Below, piece after piece: positions 1-8,977 of a DNA stretch of 44,888 bases. Made by a program: the position numbers and the translations under genes. This stretch comes from Calditrichota bacterium (GTDB lineage Bacteria > CLD3), in assembly GCA_008501735.1 (NCBI GenBank), contig QQUF01000047.1:1-44888 (forward strand). The letters run 5' to 3'. How positions within the stretch are numbered: the stretch's first letter is position 1; each line of letters begins with the position of its first letter. The notes under the pieces were generated by a model, which worked only from the letters and a program-made list of their open reading frames with translations, did not search any database and had not been told where the DNA came from.

Positions 1-127
1 ATAACTCAAAGAAATGTTCACTTTGTGGGAAGAGAGGTTATAAAATGACCTTTCTTCCTTCATTGGAGACAGAAGAATTAACTTTTGAATTTGCACACGA
101 AAAGTGTCATAGGCAATATTTTAAAAT
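1..127. repeat. Terminal direct repeat, left copy (circular assembly overlap)
   Basis: Bases 1-127 are identical to 44762-44888. An exact 127-base overlap at both ends of a contig is the usual signature of a circular molecule assembled by k-mer graph. The reading frame passes through the join without interruption. Confidence 0.95.
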
Positions 128-203
128 GCTGAATTACAGCTTTAAAAATGACACGATTGAGAAACGCAAAAAGTTTCTTTTACAGAAACAACAAAAGAAG
201 TGA
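1..203 (+). CDS. Small CxxC (zinc-ribbon-like) protein, 3' part of a gene crossing the circle junction
   Basis: Reading from base 3 gives an open frame ending at TGA 201-203. Its start is the ATG at 44755, because the window ends repeat; the joined protein is 69 residues. It has a CSLCGKRGYK knuckle near the N-terminus and a second motif HEKCHRQYF, so a metal site is plausible but unproven. It is a clear paralogue of the protein at 20668-20880, sharing CSLCGKRGYK, TFLPSLE and NDTIEKR/DDTIEKR. It lies 64 nt downstream of a lipoprotein gene, the same neighbour as the other copy. I do not recognise a named family. A DNA, RNA or protein-binding adaptor role would be a guess. Confidence 0.8.
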   Translation, partial: NSKKCSLCGKRGYKMTFLPSLETEELTFEFAHEKCHRQYFKMLNYSFKNDTIEKRKKFLLQKQQKK

Positions 204-238
204 TTAAATTCAAAAGACTCTTAACTAAAGGAAATAAA

Positions 239-2464
239 ATGAACCTCTTAACAATAATTTTAACACTGTTTTTCAGTAGTCTTGTTTTTGGAGGAATCCC
301 AAGAACACACGAAGAATTACTCGAAGCAAAAAAATCATCAGAAAATATATTTTATGAGTTCCAATCTTCCAAAAGTCATACAAAATATCTTTACCTTGGG
401 ATAAAAGAAAGTTCAGGTGAAGCAACACTTTTCAAAAGTAGAGTAGATGAAAATCCATTGCTCGAATGGGAAATACTTTTAAAAGATGAAGTAAGTCCTT
501 TTGATTTACCAGTTAAAGATATTTTTGTAAATGAAGATAATTCAAATGAAATCTTTGTTTGGACAGAAGAAGGAATTTTTGTGAGTGAAACTAAAGGTTC
601 AAGATTTGAAAAAGATACTCGAATGGAGAATCCAAAAACGAAAGAAGAGTTTTTGGAAAGTGTAGCTCAAGTAAAGAATAACTCTTTTACACCTCCAACA
701 AAATACACAAATCAAGTAAATGATTTACCTCCAATTGCAATTTTATATTGGGATACTATTTTTTGGGATTCTACTCAAGTTTTGTTGAACAACATTGTAT
801 CTCCACCAAGTACTTTTTCCTTTATGCACGGTCGAGTAGCTGTTGGAGATTCAGGCTTAGTTCACTTAGCTACAGTTAGAGAAGATAATTTACTAAGATA
901 TTATAGAAGCACAGATTATGGAGAAACTTTTGAACCAGAAGTTGTTTTACTTGATAGTATTGGAGGAGCTTACGAAATTTTTGCAACAGGTGATTATGTT
1001 TACATTTATTCAGTAAACTCAATAATAGCTATTGATGAGCAAATAAGGTTATTTGTAAGTTCTGATAAAGGTCAAAATTGGAGCTTAACAAGTTATCCTT
1101 TTAGCACTCACTCTGGTTTTGTAGCCGAAGTTGATACAGCTTATGAGTATCAAGAAACAGGAGCAGGAGGAAGCATTTGGCAAGCAAGAAGTTATGACGG
1201 TGGAAATAATTTTTCACCTTATTCTATGATTACTGATACAGTTTACGCCACCCTTCAAAGACCAACTGTTGCAGTTGGTGATAGTTCACTTATTTATATG
1301 AGAACAGGAGGAAAGGTAAGCACAACAGGAACTTATGTTTACCGTTCTACAGACTTTGGAAATACTTGGGAGTTACCTGTAAATATTAATCCTCCTGATG
1401 TTCAATCTGTTTCAAGCCCTGAATTGGTATATAATTCTGGCAATTATCATTCAATTCGAGGTGGAGTAGCTCTTTACGCAAGAAGTCTTAATGAAGGAGC
1501 AACTTTTGAGAACCCTTATGTTTTATGCCACCCAAACCAACTTTGTTATGCTGATTATGGATTACAAATAAGTGCTTATGAAGAAAATGTTTTTGTTCTT
1601 TGGGTGAATGATGTTGCTTATCCTGATAATAGAGCTTACCTGAAAATCTCAAGAGATAATGGTGATTCTTGGTCTAAGGAATTAATTTCAAATCAGTCAG
1701 AACCCAATTTCACCGTTATTCCTACAGAAATCTCAATAGCAAATGATGATAGCTTAGTTTACATAGTCTATCTTGACGGAGAAGAAATAGGTTCTGATTG
1801 GCACACACGTTTAAACTTCCGCAGAGGTTTTTACAAATTTCCTAAAAGTAATGTTTCTCCTGATTCAATCGAAATACTTTCAGGAGTTCTTCCAAGTCAA
1901 ATTGATACTTCTTTCACAATTACAAATGATGGTAAAGGAAATGGAGTACTTTCTGTTTCTAAAATAGAACTGCCTTCTTTTGTTAATTTAATAAATCCTG
2001 CTGATTCTACTTTTATTCTAAAACCAGATTCTACAAAAAATGTTGGAGTTTCTTTTGATATTGCAAATATCCAAGATGACTCAATAAAAGTTTACACAAA
2101 TGACAGATTCGGAGAAATAAAAACTATTTTCATTAAAACAGATATTGGGTCTGATTTAGAAGAAAAATCAAACGAAATCAATAGTTTCTCTCTTTCACAA
2201 AATTACCCGAATCCATTTAATCCAACAACAGTGATTAATTACGAATTGCAAATTAAGAATTACGAAAATGCAAAATTAACAATTTTTAATATACTTGGTG
2301 AGGAGGTGGTTTCTTGGCGATTAAACCAAAATTCTTCAAACTATGGAAAAGTAGTTTGGGACGGAACTGATAGGTTTGAGAAACCTGTTAGTTCGGGAGT
2401 TTACTTGTATCGTTTACAAGTAGGTAATGAAAGTTTAACTAAAAAAATGTTACTACTTAGATAG
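239..2464 (+). CDS. Secreted BNR/Asp-box beta-propeller protein with T9SS sorting domain
   Basis: A 741-residue exported protein. I chose ATG 239 over the in-frame GTG at 200 because AAAGGAAAT sits just before it and the signal peptide (MNLLTIILTLFFSSLVFG) then begins at residue 1. The middle has at least five Asp-box motifs (for example RSTDYGETF, SSDKGQNW, RSTDFGNTW, SRDNGDSW), typical of sialidase-like BNR propellers; no sialidase catalytic set was identified. An Ig-like segment (NVSPDSIEILSG onward) precedes a type A T9SS C-terminal domain with SLSQNYPNPFNPTT and a final GVYLYRL...KKMLLLR. By family knowledge it would cross the outer membrane by type IX secretion and lose the C-terminal domain. 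It starts 35 nt after the CxxC gene and may be co-transcribed with it. The ligand is unknown. Confidence 0.85.
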   Translation: MNLLTIILTLFFSSLVFGGIPRTHEELLEAKKSSENIFYEFQSSKSHTKYLYLGIKESSGEATLFKSRVDENPLLEWEILLKDEVSPFDLPVKDIFVNEDNSNEIFVWTEEGIFVSETKGSRFEKDTRMENPKTKEEFLESVAQVKNNSFTPPTKYTNQVNDLPPIAILYWDTIFWDSTQVLLNNIVSPPSTFSFMHGRVAVGDSGLVHLATVREDNLLRYYRSTDYGETFEPEVVLLDSIGGAYEIFATGDYVYIYSVNSIIAIDEQIRLFVSSDKGQNWSLTSYPFSTHSGFVAEVDTAYEYQETGAGGSIWQARSYDGGNNFSPYSMITDTVYATLQRPTVAVGDSSLIYMRTGGKVSTTGTYVYRSTDFGNTWELPVNINPPDVQSVSSPELVYNSGNYHSIRGGVALYARSLNEGATFENPYVLCHPNQLCYADYGLQISAYEENVFVLWVNDVAYPDNRAYLKISRDNGDSWSKELISNQSEPNFTVIPTEISIANDDSLVYIVYLDGEEIGSDWHTRLNFRRGFYKFPKSNVSPDSIEILSGVLPSQIDTSFTITNDGKGNGVLSVSKIELPSFVNLINPADSTFILKPDSTKNVGVSFDIANIQDDSIKVYTNDRFGEIKTIFIKTDIGSDLEEKSNEINSFSLSQNYPNPFNPTTVINYELQIKNYENAKLTIFNILGEEVVSWRLNQNSSNYGKVVWDGTDRFEKPVSSGVYLYRLQVGNESLTKKMLLLR

Positions 2465-2471
2465 TAAAAAG

Positions 2472-2504
2472 AGACCTGACAAGTTTTTAAAACCTGTCAG
2501 GTCT
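2472..2504. terminator. Long near-perfect hairpin after the BNR protein gene
   Basis: Two 16-base arms (AGACCTGACAAGTTTT and AAAACCTGTCAGGTCT) pair with one A-C mismatch around a minimal loop. A-runs follow on the plus strand, so the T-tract for intrinsic termination lies on the minus-strand side. It may act bidirectionally or be a dispersed palindromic element. Confidence 0.55.
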
Positions 2505-2515
2505 AAAAAAAAGCT

Positions 2516-2548
2516 GATGAAGAATAGATTTGACGGTCAGTCTTCATC
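2516..2548 (+). promoter_or_regulatory. Intergenic hairpin upstream of the beta-helix protein gene
   Basis: Arms GATGAAGA and TCTTCATC (8 bp, 17-nt loop) lie between the two T9SS genes, just after the 2472-2504 palindrome. It could belong to the leader of the next gene. Function is inferred from position only. Confidence 0.3.
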
Positions 2549-2565
2549 AACACATTAATTAATCC

Positions 2566-2599
2566 GATTTCTTAGGCTTTTTTTGAGTTCTAAGAAATC
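2566..2599 (+). promoter_or_regulatory. Second leader hairpin before the beta-helix protein gene
   Basis: Perfect 10-bp arms GATTTCTTAG and CTAAGAAATC with a 14-nt T-rich loop end 35 nt before the ATG at 2635. This could be a leader structure or an attenuator. Confidence 0.35.
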
Positions 2600-2634
2600 A
2601 AAATTAAAAACTTAAGAAGTAAGGACAAAAAAAG

Positions 2635-5600
2635 ATGTGTTACAAGAACATTTTTCTTTTGGCAACAACTGGTCTCCTGATTTCAAATATTGCTATGGGT
2701 GAGAAGATTTATGATAATCAGTTTAGAGACTTTACTGGAAACTTGAGAGAAGCTCGTACAATTAAAGCAATGGATTTTTCAGATAGTAAAATCTACATAA
2801 TTAATTCACAAGCAAGTTTTAACGGAACAGATTTTGATGAATCTCACCAAGAAACACTTTTTGAATTAGATAAAAATGCTACAAATCCTGCAAGTGATTT
2901 GTGGAGTGCAAACTCAGTTACATACCTTTCAAAATCTTCAAAATCGAAAGTGAACTCTATTTCTGCCACAACGGTTCAAAGTAATGAAATAATTATTGTG
3001 GGAACAACTGATGATGAAATAAGGCAATTTGATGGAACAGATTGGCTTGATGCTAATGCTTCGGAAGAAAACCTTCCAAATACATTTTCAGCAAATGTGT
3101 TGACTAAATACACTAAAACCTCTCTTCCTTACTCACTTCTTGGAGTTTCTGGAACTGAAGATGATACGAATAACAAACCAAAAGGTACACTTTATGAGTT
3201 AGAGATGAATTCACTTTCTCAAGAAGCTTGGGATCCGAAGTATATGTTAACAACATATGAATTCAATCTTCCAGTAGTAGATATTATTGTTTCAGAGCAT
3301 AATTCAAATCTGATTTATGTAGCAGTAAATACAGGATTGAGCGATGTTCAAATAACAGGTAATACAATGATAGACTTCTATGACAGTGCTCAAGTTACAG
3401 CTTTAGGAATGAGTACAACAGACCGCGTAAACGGAATTTGGTGGTCAAGAGACGGTGGTAGTAGTTTTGAGAAAATGAATCTTTCTTATAATGAACAATT
3501 CAATCTCACAGGACTTGGTTATGTTGAATTGCCTTCTTCTGAAGAAGTAATTGTGGGTATTTACAATACTCCTAATTCAAGCCCAATTGACCCAAGAAAC
3601 CCTTATCGATGTAGTGATAATGGTTTGTTATTACAACGAATTGAAGAAAATGGAATTTTCTCAGCTTTAGATGGTTCGACAACAAAGGTAGATATGAATG
3701 ATGGCTCACCTACATCTACCAGTTTTATTAATGACCTTGAAATTTTACAACATTTTGATGGAAATGTAGGTGATGTAAAAATGATTGTTGCAGACTATGG
3801 TAATGGTTTATTTGATCTAATGCATACACATTCATTATTGGCAAACAGTGGAAATGCCCCTGCACAACCAACAAGTATTTCACACAATCGTAATTTGAGA
3901 GAGAATCCTGAATTTGGTGCTTATGTTATAAAAAGAGATAATGTAGGTGTTGGCGATGAAAGAATTTATCTTGGTGGATATGCATCATTTAATAAACTTA
4001 ATGATCCAGATGGTACAAATAAAGAATGGACATCTTATACTGGTGGTTTATATGAGCCCACTGATGAAGTAATCCACGTAAGTGTAATTTACAATTCTGA
4101 TGCTTTTCCTCCATATTCAGCACTTGCAGGAGTTGAATCACGCGGAATTGCAGTAACAAAAAGAGGTGTTTTTATCAATGTTCACCCAAGTGAATCTTTA
4201 GCTGACCAAGATTGGAGATTATACTTTTCACCTGGAGGAGAAATTGTAACGGCTCATACAGATAGATTTAGTGGTATTGAATGGCTAACCCTAACCCCTT
4301 CAACAACTGATGAATTCAAGGGGGATGGACTAGCACTTGCTTGTTTTCACGAAGAATTTACAGATACTCAGAGTGGAGCGAAAAGATACACTATCTATAG
4401 TATTGCACAGCAGTATCCTACTATAGCAGACCCTAGTAATTCTATTATGGGTGAATCTACACCAGACATTACACGCACAAATTACTTTGACAAGAAAAGA
4501 CCTGTTAATGATATTATTGTAAAACCTTATAACAATAATATCATTGTCGCAGGAATAGGTGCTTGCCCAAGTGGAAGTTGCGATGACGATTTAAGGTTTA
4601 TTATTGCAGGTCCTCCAGATAACTTGGAAGGAATAAGTAAATACCAAAGCGAAAGTTACTCTACTTTTAACACTAATGTTTTGTCTCCTTCTTCAACTGA
4701 AGGTAACATAAAAAAAATTGCAATGTGGTTAGAGCCATTTTCACTTCCATTTGACGAAGATGATTTCTTTTCAGATGGAAAGCACGGAATTTTTGGTATT
4801 GCTGAGAACGGAGATATTTTTGAGATACTGCTTGATATAGGTTCTAAACTTATTTATAAAAAGACAAGTACTCAAATGTTAGGCAGTTCTCCAACACTTA
4901 ACGACATCACTTTAGCAACGCCAGGCTACTTTATAGGAATAACTCCTTATACAGTAAGTTTGCTAATAAGTACAGATGCAGGAATCTTCATCAGTGATAG
5001 ATTATCTAACAGTATTTTAAACAACAGCACAACCTTTACTAACATCACTTCTTCAAACAACCCACTAAACGGAGAATTTACAAACTATCTTGATTTCTCA
5101 AATCGCCCTTTAGCATCTATTACAGAAGAAGAAGTTATGTGTATTGTAGATAATGGAGATGGAACTAGAGGAGTGATATATACGAATAATCTTGTTGAAT
5201 ATGATACTCAAGGGCAAGTTATTACTCCTGTAGCACGTGAAAATATTGATTGGATTGAAGTATCTGAAGACAATATTTTTGAAGCATCAAATAAGAAATT
5301 TAACTGTCTCTGGATTTCAGAAGACGTAACACCACCACTTATAGGATTAATCGATAAAGAATATGATGGTGATAATGCTTTTCTTGTCGGAGATTATGAA
5401 CAAAGAGTTTTTGCAGGATTAATTGCTACAGATTCAAACGATGAACTTGTGTATAAAACTAATAATGTTTTTAACGTTAGATTTGATATAACAAATGTTG
5501 CTGAAGTTATTCTTGCTTCAACAGGTATGTTTTTTAGAGGCGTTCATTGGTTTGATATTGGCGAAATTGCAACAGTAAAATTAGATTTTTCTGGTGCAAG

Positions 5601-7341
5601 GACTTATTTTTTTTCAAGGAATAAATATACATTTACCTTATCAGCTACAGATTTATTTTCACATAATTCACTATTCTCGTCAACTCGTCAGAATGCTCCA
5701 CCAAGAACTGGTGATTCTGATACTGGTGATGATTGGGGAGGAATAGTATTATGGTATGACGAGACAAAATCAACTCCTTTCTCTAGTGGGATAGAGGTTA
5801 TATTTACAGGCTCAAATCAAATGTATAACTGTGAATATGGTTTAACCTATCGATCATTAGTTGGTATATCACCTGCTGTTCCTGCTAGCTTTAATTATAA
5901 CCCTACAGAAATTGATTTAAACGGAATAGAATTTTCTAACAATATGCTAGGTGCTGTTAAACTAGAAGAAAGGTATGAGATAGTTGATGCAGGTAAATTC
6001 AAAGTTAGGAATTGCACTTTTAATGGTTGGGACGACCCTTCTGCTTCAACTAGTAGAAATGAAATTTATCTTAAAGGTATAAATTTTGGATACACTCCAT
6101 CAGGAACACCACAAAACTTAATCGAAAATAACGATTTTAATGCTGAAAATGAGTATGGAATCAAATTTGAAGATGGAACTTCCGATTTTGTCATAACTGG
6201 AAATGAGTTTTATGATAACACAGTGAGTGCAATTGACATTGAGGAAGCCAATTACCCAATTGAAATTTCATCAAATAAAATTGAAGGCACATTATCAAGT
6301 GGTTACACTGTTCACGGTATTAATTTGAAAGATAATGACGCTACTATAACTATTTCAAACCACAAGGACTCAAATGGCTTTTTGAATACACAGTATGGGG
6401 TTCGAATAGAAAGAGGAAGCAGTGTTTTAATTGATGATAATTACTTTGGAGCTTCAAATGAAAACTCTATTGCAGCAATTTACATTTACAATGCTCAAGA
6501 AGCATTTACAGATGCGAATATTGAAATAACGAGAAATGACATTTACAGTTATTCAACAGCTATTAAGTGTTATGGCGTTGCAAATCATTTATTAAAAGTT
6601 GGAAATTCAGCAGACTGGACTAAAGCCAATGAATTTTATGAAAATCTCTATGGTTTTCATTTTGAACGTAATTTCTCGTCTTTTACTTCACTAATAAAAA
6701 GAAATACTTCAGCAACTCAATTAGAATGTATCATTTATAGAGGTGAATTAGATGCTTCTCTTGTGGATGCTTCTGAGGGTCAAAATTCATTTGATCCATT
6801 AAATAACACAACTCCTCCTGCTATTGGTTGGAGTAAGGCTAAAAGAGTTGAAAATTATTCAGCAAGCACAACTTATCCATCTGTTTTGGCTTCAGTAAAT
6901 TATTGGGGAATCCCTGAATGTGACCCTCCGAGTTCGCCGACCTGTAATTTTACAACAGACCAGTTTATTGGAAATGTAGATTATTCTTCTCCTTTATGGA
7001 GCAAGCCTACCTCATTACCAAAAGAAATTGCAAGTGAGAGCGAAAATGTTATTCCTAATGTTTTTAAACTAAAACAAAACTATCCGAACCCATTTAATCC
7101 AACTACAACTATTGAGTATTGGATTCCTGAAATGGAAAATCATTTAGTATCCCTCAAAATTTTTAATCTTTTGGGACAAGAGGTTAAGACACTTGTAAAC
7201 GAGACACAAATGTCGGGTATTTATTCGGTAGATTGGAATGGAACTAATAACTTTGGCAAGAAAGTTTCTTCAGGTATTTATTTTTACAAAATAAATGCTG
7301 GAAGTTATTCAGAAGTAAAAAAACTTTTACTACTTAAATAG
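2635..7341 (+). CDS. Giant secreted beta-propeller/beta-helix protein with T9SS sorting domain
   Basis: A 1568-residue exported protein. It has an N-terminal signal peptide (MCYKNIFLLATTGLLIS), a long beta-rich region with an Asp-box-like WWSRDGGSSF, and a segment at about residues 1040-1450 rich in repeats such as IENNDF, ITGNEFYDN and IEISSNKIEG. That pattern is typical of right-handed parallel beta-helices (NosD/pectate-lyase-like fold). The C-terminus is a type A T9SS domain with LKQNYPNPFNPTTTIEY and a terminal KKLLLLK. ATG 2635 follows AAGGACAAAAAAAG. The next gene starts 12 nt after its stop, suggesting an operon. A cell-surface role in adhesion or glycan binding is inferred from architecture only. 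Confidence 0.85.
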   Translation: MCYKNIFLLATTGLLISNIAMGEKIYDNQFRDFTGNLREARTIKAMDFSDSKIYIINSQASFNGTDFDESHQETLFELDKNATNPASDLWSANSVTYLSKSSKSKVNSISATTVQSNEIIIVGTTDDEIRQFDGTDWLDANASEENLPNTFSANVLTKYTKTSLPYSLLGVSGTEDDTNNKPKGTLYELEMNSLSQEAWDPKYMLTTYEFNLPVVDIIVSEHNSNLIYVAVNTGLSDVQITGNTMIDFYDSAQVTALGMSTTDRVNGIWWSRDGGSSFEKMNLSYNEQFNLTGLGYVELPSSEEVIVGIYNTPNSSPIDPRNPYRCSDNGLLLQRIEENGIFSALDGSTTKVDMNDGSPTSTSFINDLEILQHFDGNVGDVKMIVADYGNGLFDLMHTHSLLANSGNAPAQPTSISHNRNLRENPEFGAYVIKRDNVGVGDERIYLGGYASFNKLNDPDGTNKEWTSYTGGLYEPTDEVIHVSVIYNSDAFPPYSALAGVESRGIAVTKRGVFINVHPSESLADQDWRLYFSPGGEIVTAHTDRFSGIEWLTLTPSTTDEFKGDGLALACFHEEFTDTQSGAKRYTIYSIAQQYPTIADPSNSIMGESTPDITRTNYFDKKRPVNDIIVKPYNNNIIVAGIGACPSGSCDDDLRFIIAGPPDNLEGISKYQSESYSTFNTNVLSPSSTEGNIKKIAMWLEPFSLPFDEDDFFSDGKHGIFGIAENGDIFEILLDIGSKLIYKKTSTQMLGSSPTLNDITLATPGYFIGITPYTVSLLISTDAGIFISDRLSNSILNNSTTFTNITSSNNPLNGEFTNYLDFSNRPLASITEEEVMCIVDNGDGTRGVIYTNNLVEYDTQGQVITPVARENIDWIEVSEDNIFEASNKKFNCLWISEDVTPPLIGLIDKEYDGDNAFLVGDYEQRVFAGLIATDSNDELVYKTNNVFNVRFDITNVAEVILASTGMFFRGVHWFDIGEIATVKLDFSGARTYFFSRNKYTFTLSATDLFSHNSLFSSTRQNAPPRTGDSDTGDDWGGIVLWYDETKSTPFSSGIEVIFTGSNQMYNCEYGLTYRSLVGISPAVPASFNYNPTEIDLNGIEFSNNMLGAVKLEERYEIVDAGKFKVRNCTFNGWDDPSASTSRNEIYLKGINFGYTPSGTPQNLIENNDFNAENEYGIKFEDGTSDFVITGNEFYDNTVSAIDIEEANYPIEISSNKIEGTLSSGYTVHGINLKDNDATITISNHKDSNGFLNTQYGVRIERGSSVLIDDNYFGASNENSIAAIYIYNAQEAFTDANIEITRNDIYSYSTAIKCYGVANHLLKVGNSADWTKANEFYENLYGFHFERNFSSFTSLIKRNTSATQLECIIYRGELDASLVDASEGQNSFDPLNNTTPPAIGWSKAKRVENYSASTTYPSVLASVNYWGIPECDPPSSPTCNFTTDQFIGNVDYSSPLWSKPTSLPKEIASESENVIPNVFKLKQNYPNPFNPTTTIEYWIPEMENHLVSLKIFNLLGQEVKTLVNETQMSGIYSVDWNGTNNFGKKVSSGIYFYKINAGSYSEVKKLLLLK

Positions 7342-7353
7342 GGAATTAAAACA

Positions 7354-7851
7354 ATGAAGATTATTCAAAATTTTCTCATAGGGATTTTTCTTCTAGTATT
7401 TTCGAACAATGTATATTGTGCTGAAAGTAATATAGTTGTGCAAAATATGACTACTACCCAAGATTCAATTTATGGAACAATTTATTCTGGTAATTTCAAT
7501 TTACCTACTGAAATTGATTCTTTGACAGATATTATTTTTGCAGAAATCTGCTTTAATGCAGATATAGTTCTTCCTGATTCAAATACAACAATTCAAACAG
7601 GTTTTTTTGCTTTGAATCTAGATGGAAGTGCTAACATAAACTATGTCTCTTCAAACATCTACTCATTAAAGAAAAATGGTGTTGTTAATTTTGACATAAC
7701 AGAATTTGTTGATTTGTGGAAAAATGGTGATATTCTAAATAATGGTTTTTTAGTTAGAAAGAAACATTCAGATTCTAACTTGTTAAATACATCATTTGTA
7801 AATTTTCCATCAGGAAACATTGCTAAAATACGAATTATTTATTCAGAATAG
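7354..7851 (+). CDS. Small exported protein, DNRLRE-like
   Basis: 165 residues with a clear signal peptide (MKIIQNFLIGIFLLVFSNNVYC; the Cys at its end could also be a lipobox-like position). The mature part is a single small beta domain. The stretch VNFDITEFVDLWKNGDILN followed by NGFLVRKK resembles the second half of DNRLRE jelly-roll domains, which occur in carbohydrate-associated surface proteins. This resemblance is from memory and moderate. It starts 12 nt after the giant T9SS gene, lacks a T9SS domain of its own, and is followed by a strong hairpin, so it is probably the last gene of the cargo operon. Confidence 0.7.
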   Translation: MKIIQNFLIGIFLLVFSNNVYCAESNIVVQNMTTTQDSIYGTIYSGNFNLPTEIDSLTDIIFAEICFNADIVLPDSNTTIQTGFFALNLDGSANINYVSSNIYSLKKNGVVNFDITEFVDLWKNGDILNNGFLVRKKHSDSNLLNTSFVNFPSGNIAKIRIIYSE

Positions 7852-7863
7852 TTTAATTTTCAC

Positions 7864-7905
7864 AAGCAAAATGTTCACTTTTTAGGTGGACATTTTGCTT
7901 TTACT
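7864..7905 (+). terminator. Intrinsic terminator after the surface-protein operon
   Basis: A 15-bp stem (AAGCAAAATGTTCAC / GTGGACATTTTGCTT, one G-T pair) with a 7-nt loop, followed by TTA. It separates surface cargo from the CBASS operon. It overlaps the upstream in-frame GTG at 7886, arguing that this GTG is not the CD-NTase start. Confidence 0.75.
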
Positions 7906-7939
7906 TGAACTTTTAAAGAACAAAACAGGAGAGTTAGTA

Positions 7940-8977
7940 ATGGCTTTACAAAATCAATTTATCAAATTTGAAGAAAAAATTAGATTAACTTGGAATGATT
8001 CCAAACTCAAAAAAATTCGTGAAAAAGACGAAAGTATCCGTTCAGATATTAGAACCTCTTTTAAAGAAGAAGGTTATTCTGTTAAAGAGTTTTTTCAACA
8101 AGGGTCATATGCGACTAAAACAACCATAGCACCTCTTGATGAGGATTATGATATTGATGTGGGGGTTGTGATTGATAGTGAAAATGCTCCAAAAGACCCA
8201 ACCGAACCCAAAAAGAAGATTAAGAAAGTTTTTGAAAATAGAAATCTCAAAGACCCTAAAATTAAAATACCTTGCGTAACAGCTCAATATTTTAAGAAAG
8301 GTGAAAAACATTTTCACTTAGACTATCCGGTCTATAAAAAAGTTAATGATGAGTATTTTCTTGCAATAGGAAAAGAACACTCACAAGAAGAACAAAAATT
8401 ATGGGAGAAGTCAGACCCTAAAGGCTTATTGGAATGGGTAAAATCACCAAAAAAGTTTAAATCACAAGAAGAACAAGCACAATATAAAAGACTTATCAAA
8501 TACTTGAAAAGATGGCGTGATTTTAGCTTTTCTGAAGGAGATAGAAAAAAGGTTTATTCAATAGGATTGACTGTGATGGTTGGGGAATCATTTTGTAAAA
8601 GTATCTCGTCTGATGGAGATATATCTGATATTAAAAGTTTAAAAAAGACAGTAAATACAATTCTGAGTGAATATTTTACATTTACCGGAAATGACTCTCA
8701 AGGTAATGCTCAATATGAAATTAAAGTAAATTTACCTAAAAGACCTTTTAATGATATTTTTGTTAAACATGGGAAAACAGTTGGCACAACTATTCAAAGA
8801 AAATTAGAACAATTAAAAAGAAATCTTGATTTAGTTATAGGTGAGCCAAATTTAAAGAAACAATGTGAAATTTTGTCAAACAATGTTTTCGGAGATGATT
8901 TTCCTATTCCTGAAGACGATAAAAAGATGAAGAAATTTAAAGAATCCGGTTATGTTTCTTCTCCACAAGGTGCTTAA
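7940..8977 (+). CDS. cdnA-like: CD-NTase (cGAS/DncV-like nucleotidyltransferase), type II CBASS
   Basis: 345 residues from ATG 7940, preceded by AGGAGAG; the upstream GTG 7886 lies in a terminator stem. The nucleotidyltransferase signature is intact: G55-S56, then D71 and D73 (EDYDIDVGV), then third Asp D128 (HLDYPVY). By family, it makes a cyclic oligonucleotide on phage sensing. It ends in GYVSSPQGA; a small C-terminal residue fits the known Cap2-mediated conjugation of the CD-NTase C-terminus. The stop overlaps the Cap2-like start (TAATG), so the two are translationally coupled. Clade and product cannot be settled by eye. Confidence 0.92.
   Translation: MALQNQFIKFEEKIRLTWNDSKLKKIREKDESIRSDIRTSFKEEGYSVKEFFQQGSYATKTTIAPLDEDYDIDVGVVIDSENAPKDPTEPKKKIKKVFENRNLKDPKIKIPCVTAQYFKKGEKHFHLDYPVYKKVNDEYFLAIGKEHSQEEQKLWEKSDPKGLLEWVKSPKKFKSQEEQAQYKRLIKYLKRWRDFSFSEGDRKKVYSIGLTVMVGESFCKSISSDGDISDIKSLKKTVNTILSEYFTFTGNDSQGNAQYEIKVNLPKRPFNDIFVKHGKTVGTTIQRKLEQLKRNLDLVIGEPNLKKQCEILSNNVFGDDFPIPEDDKKMKKFKESGYVSSPQGA

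Noticed and set aside
7886-7939. Upstream GTG start for the type II CD-NTase
   Set aside because: It lies in the right arm of a strong terminator hairpin, while ATG 7940 has a good AGGAG site.
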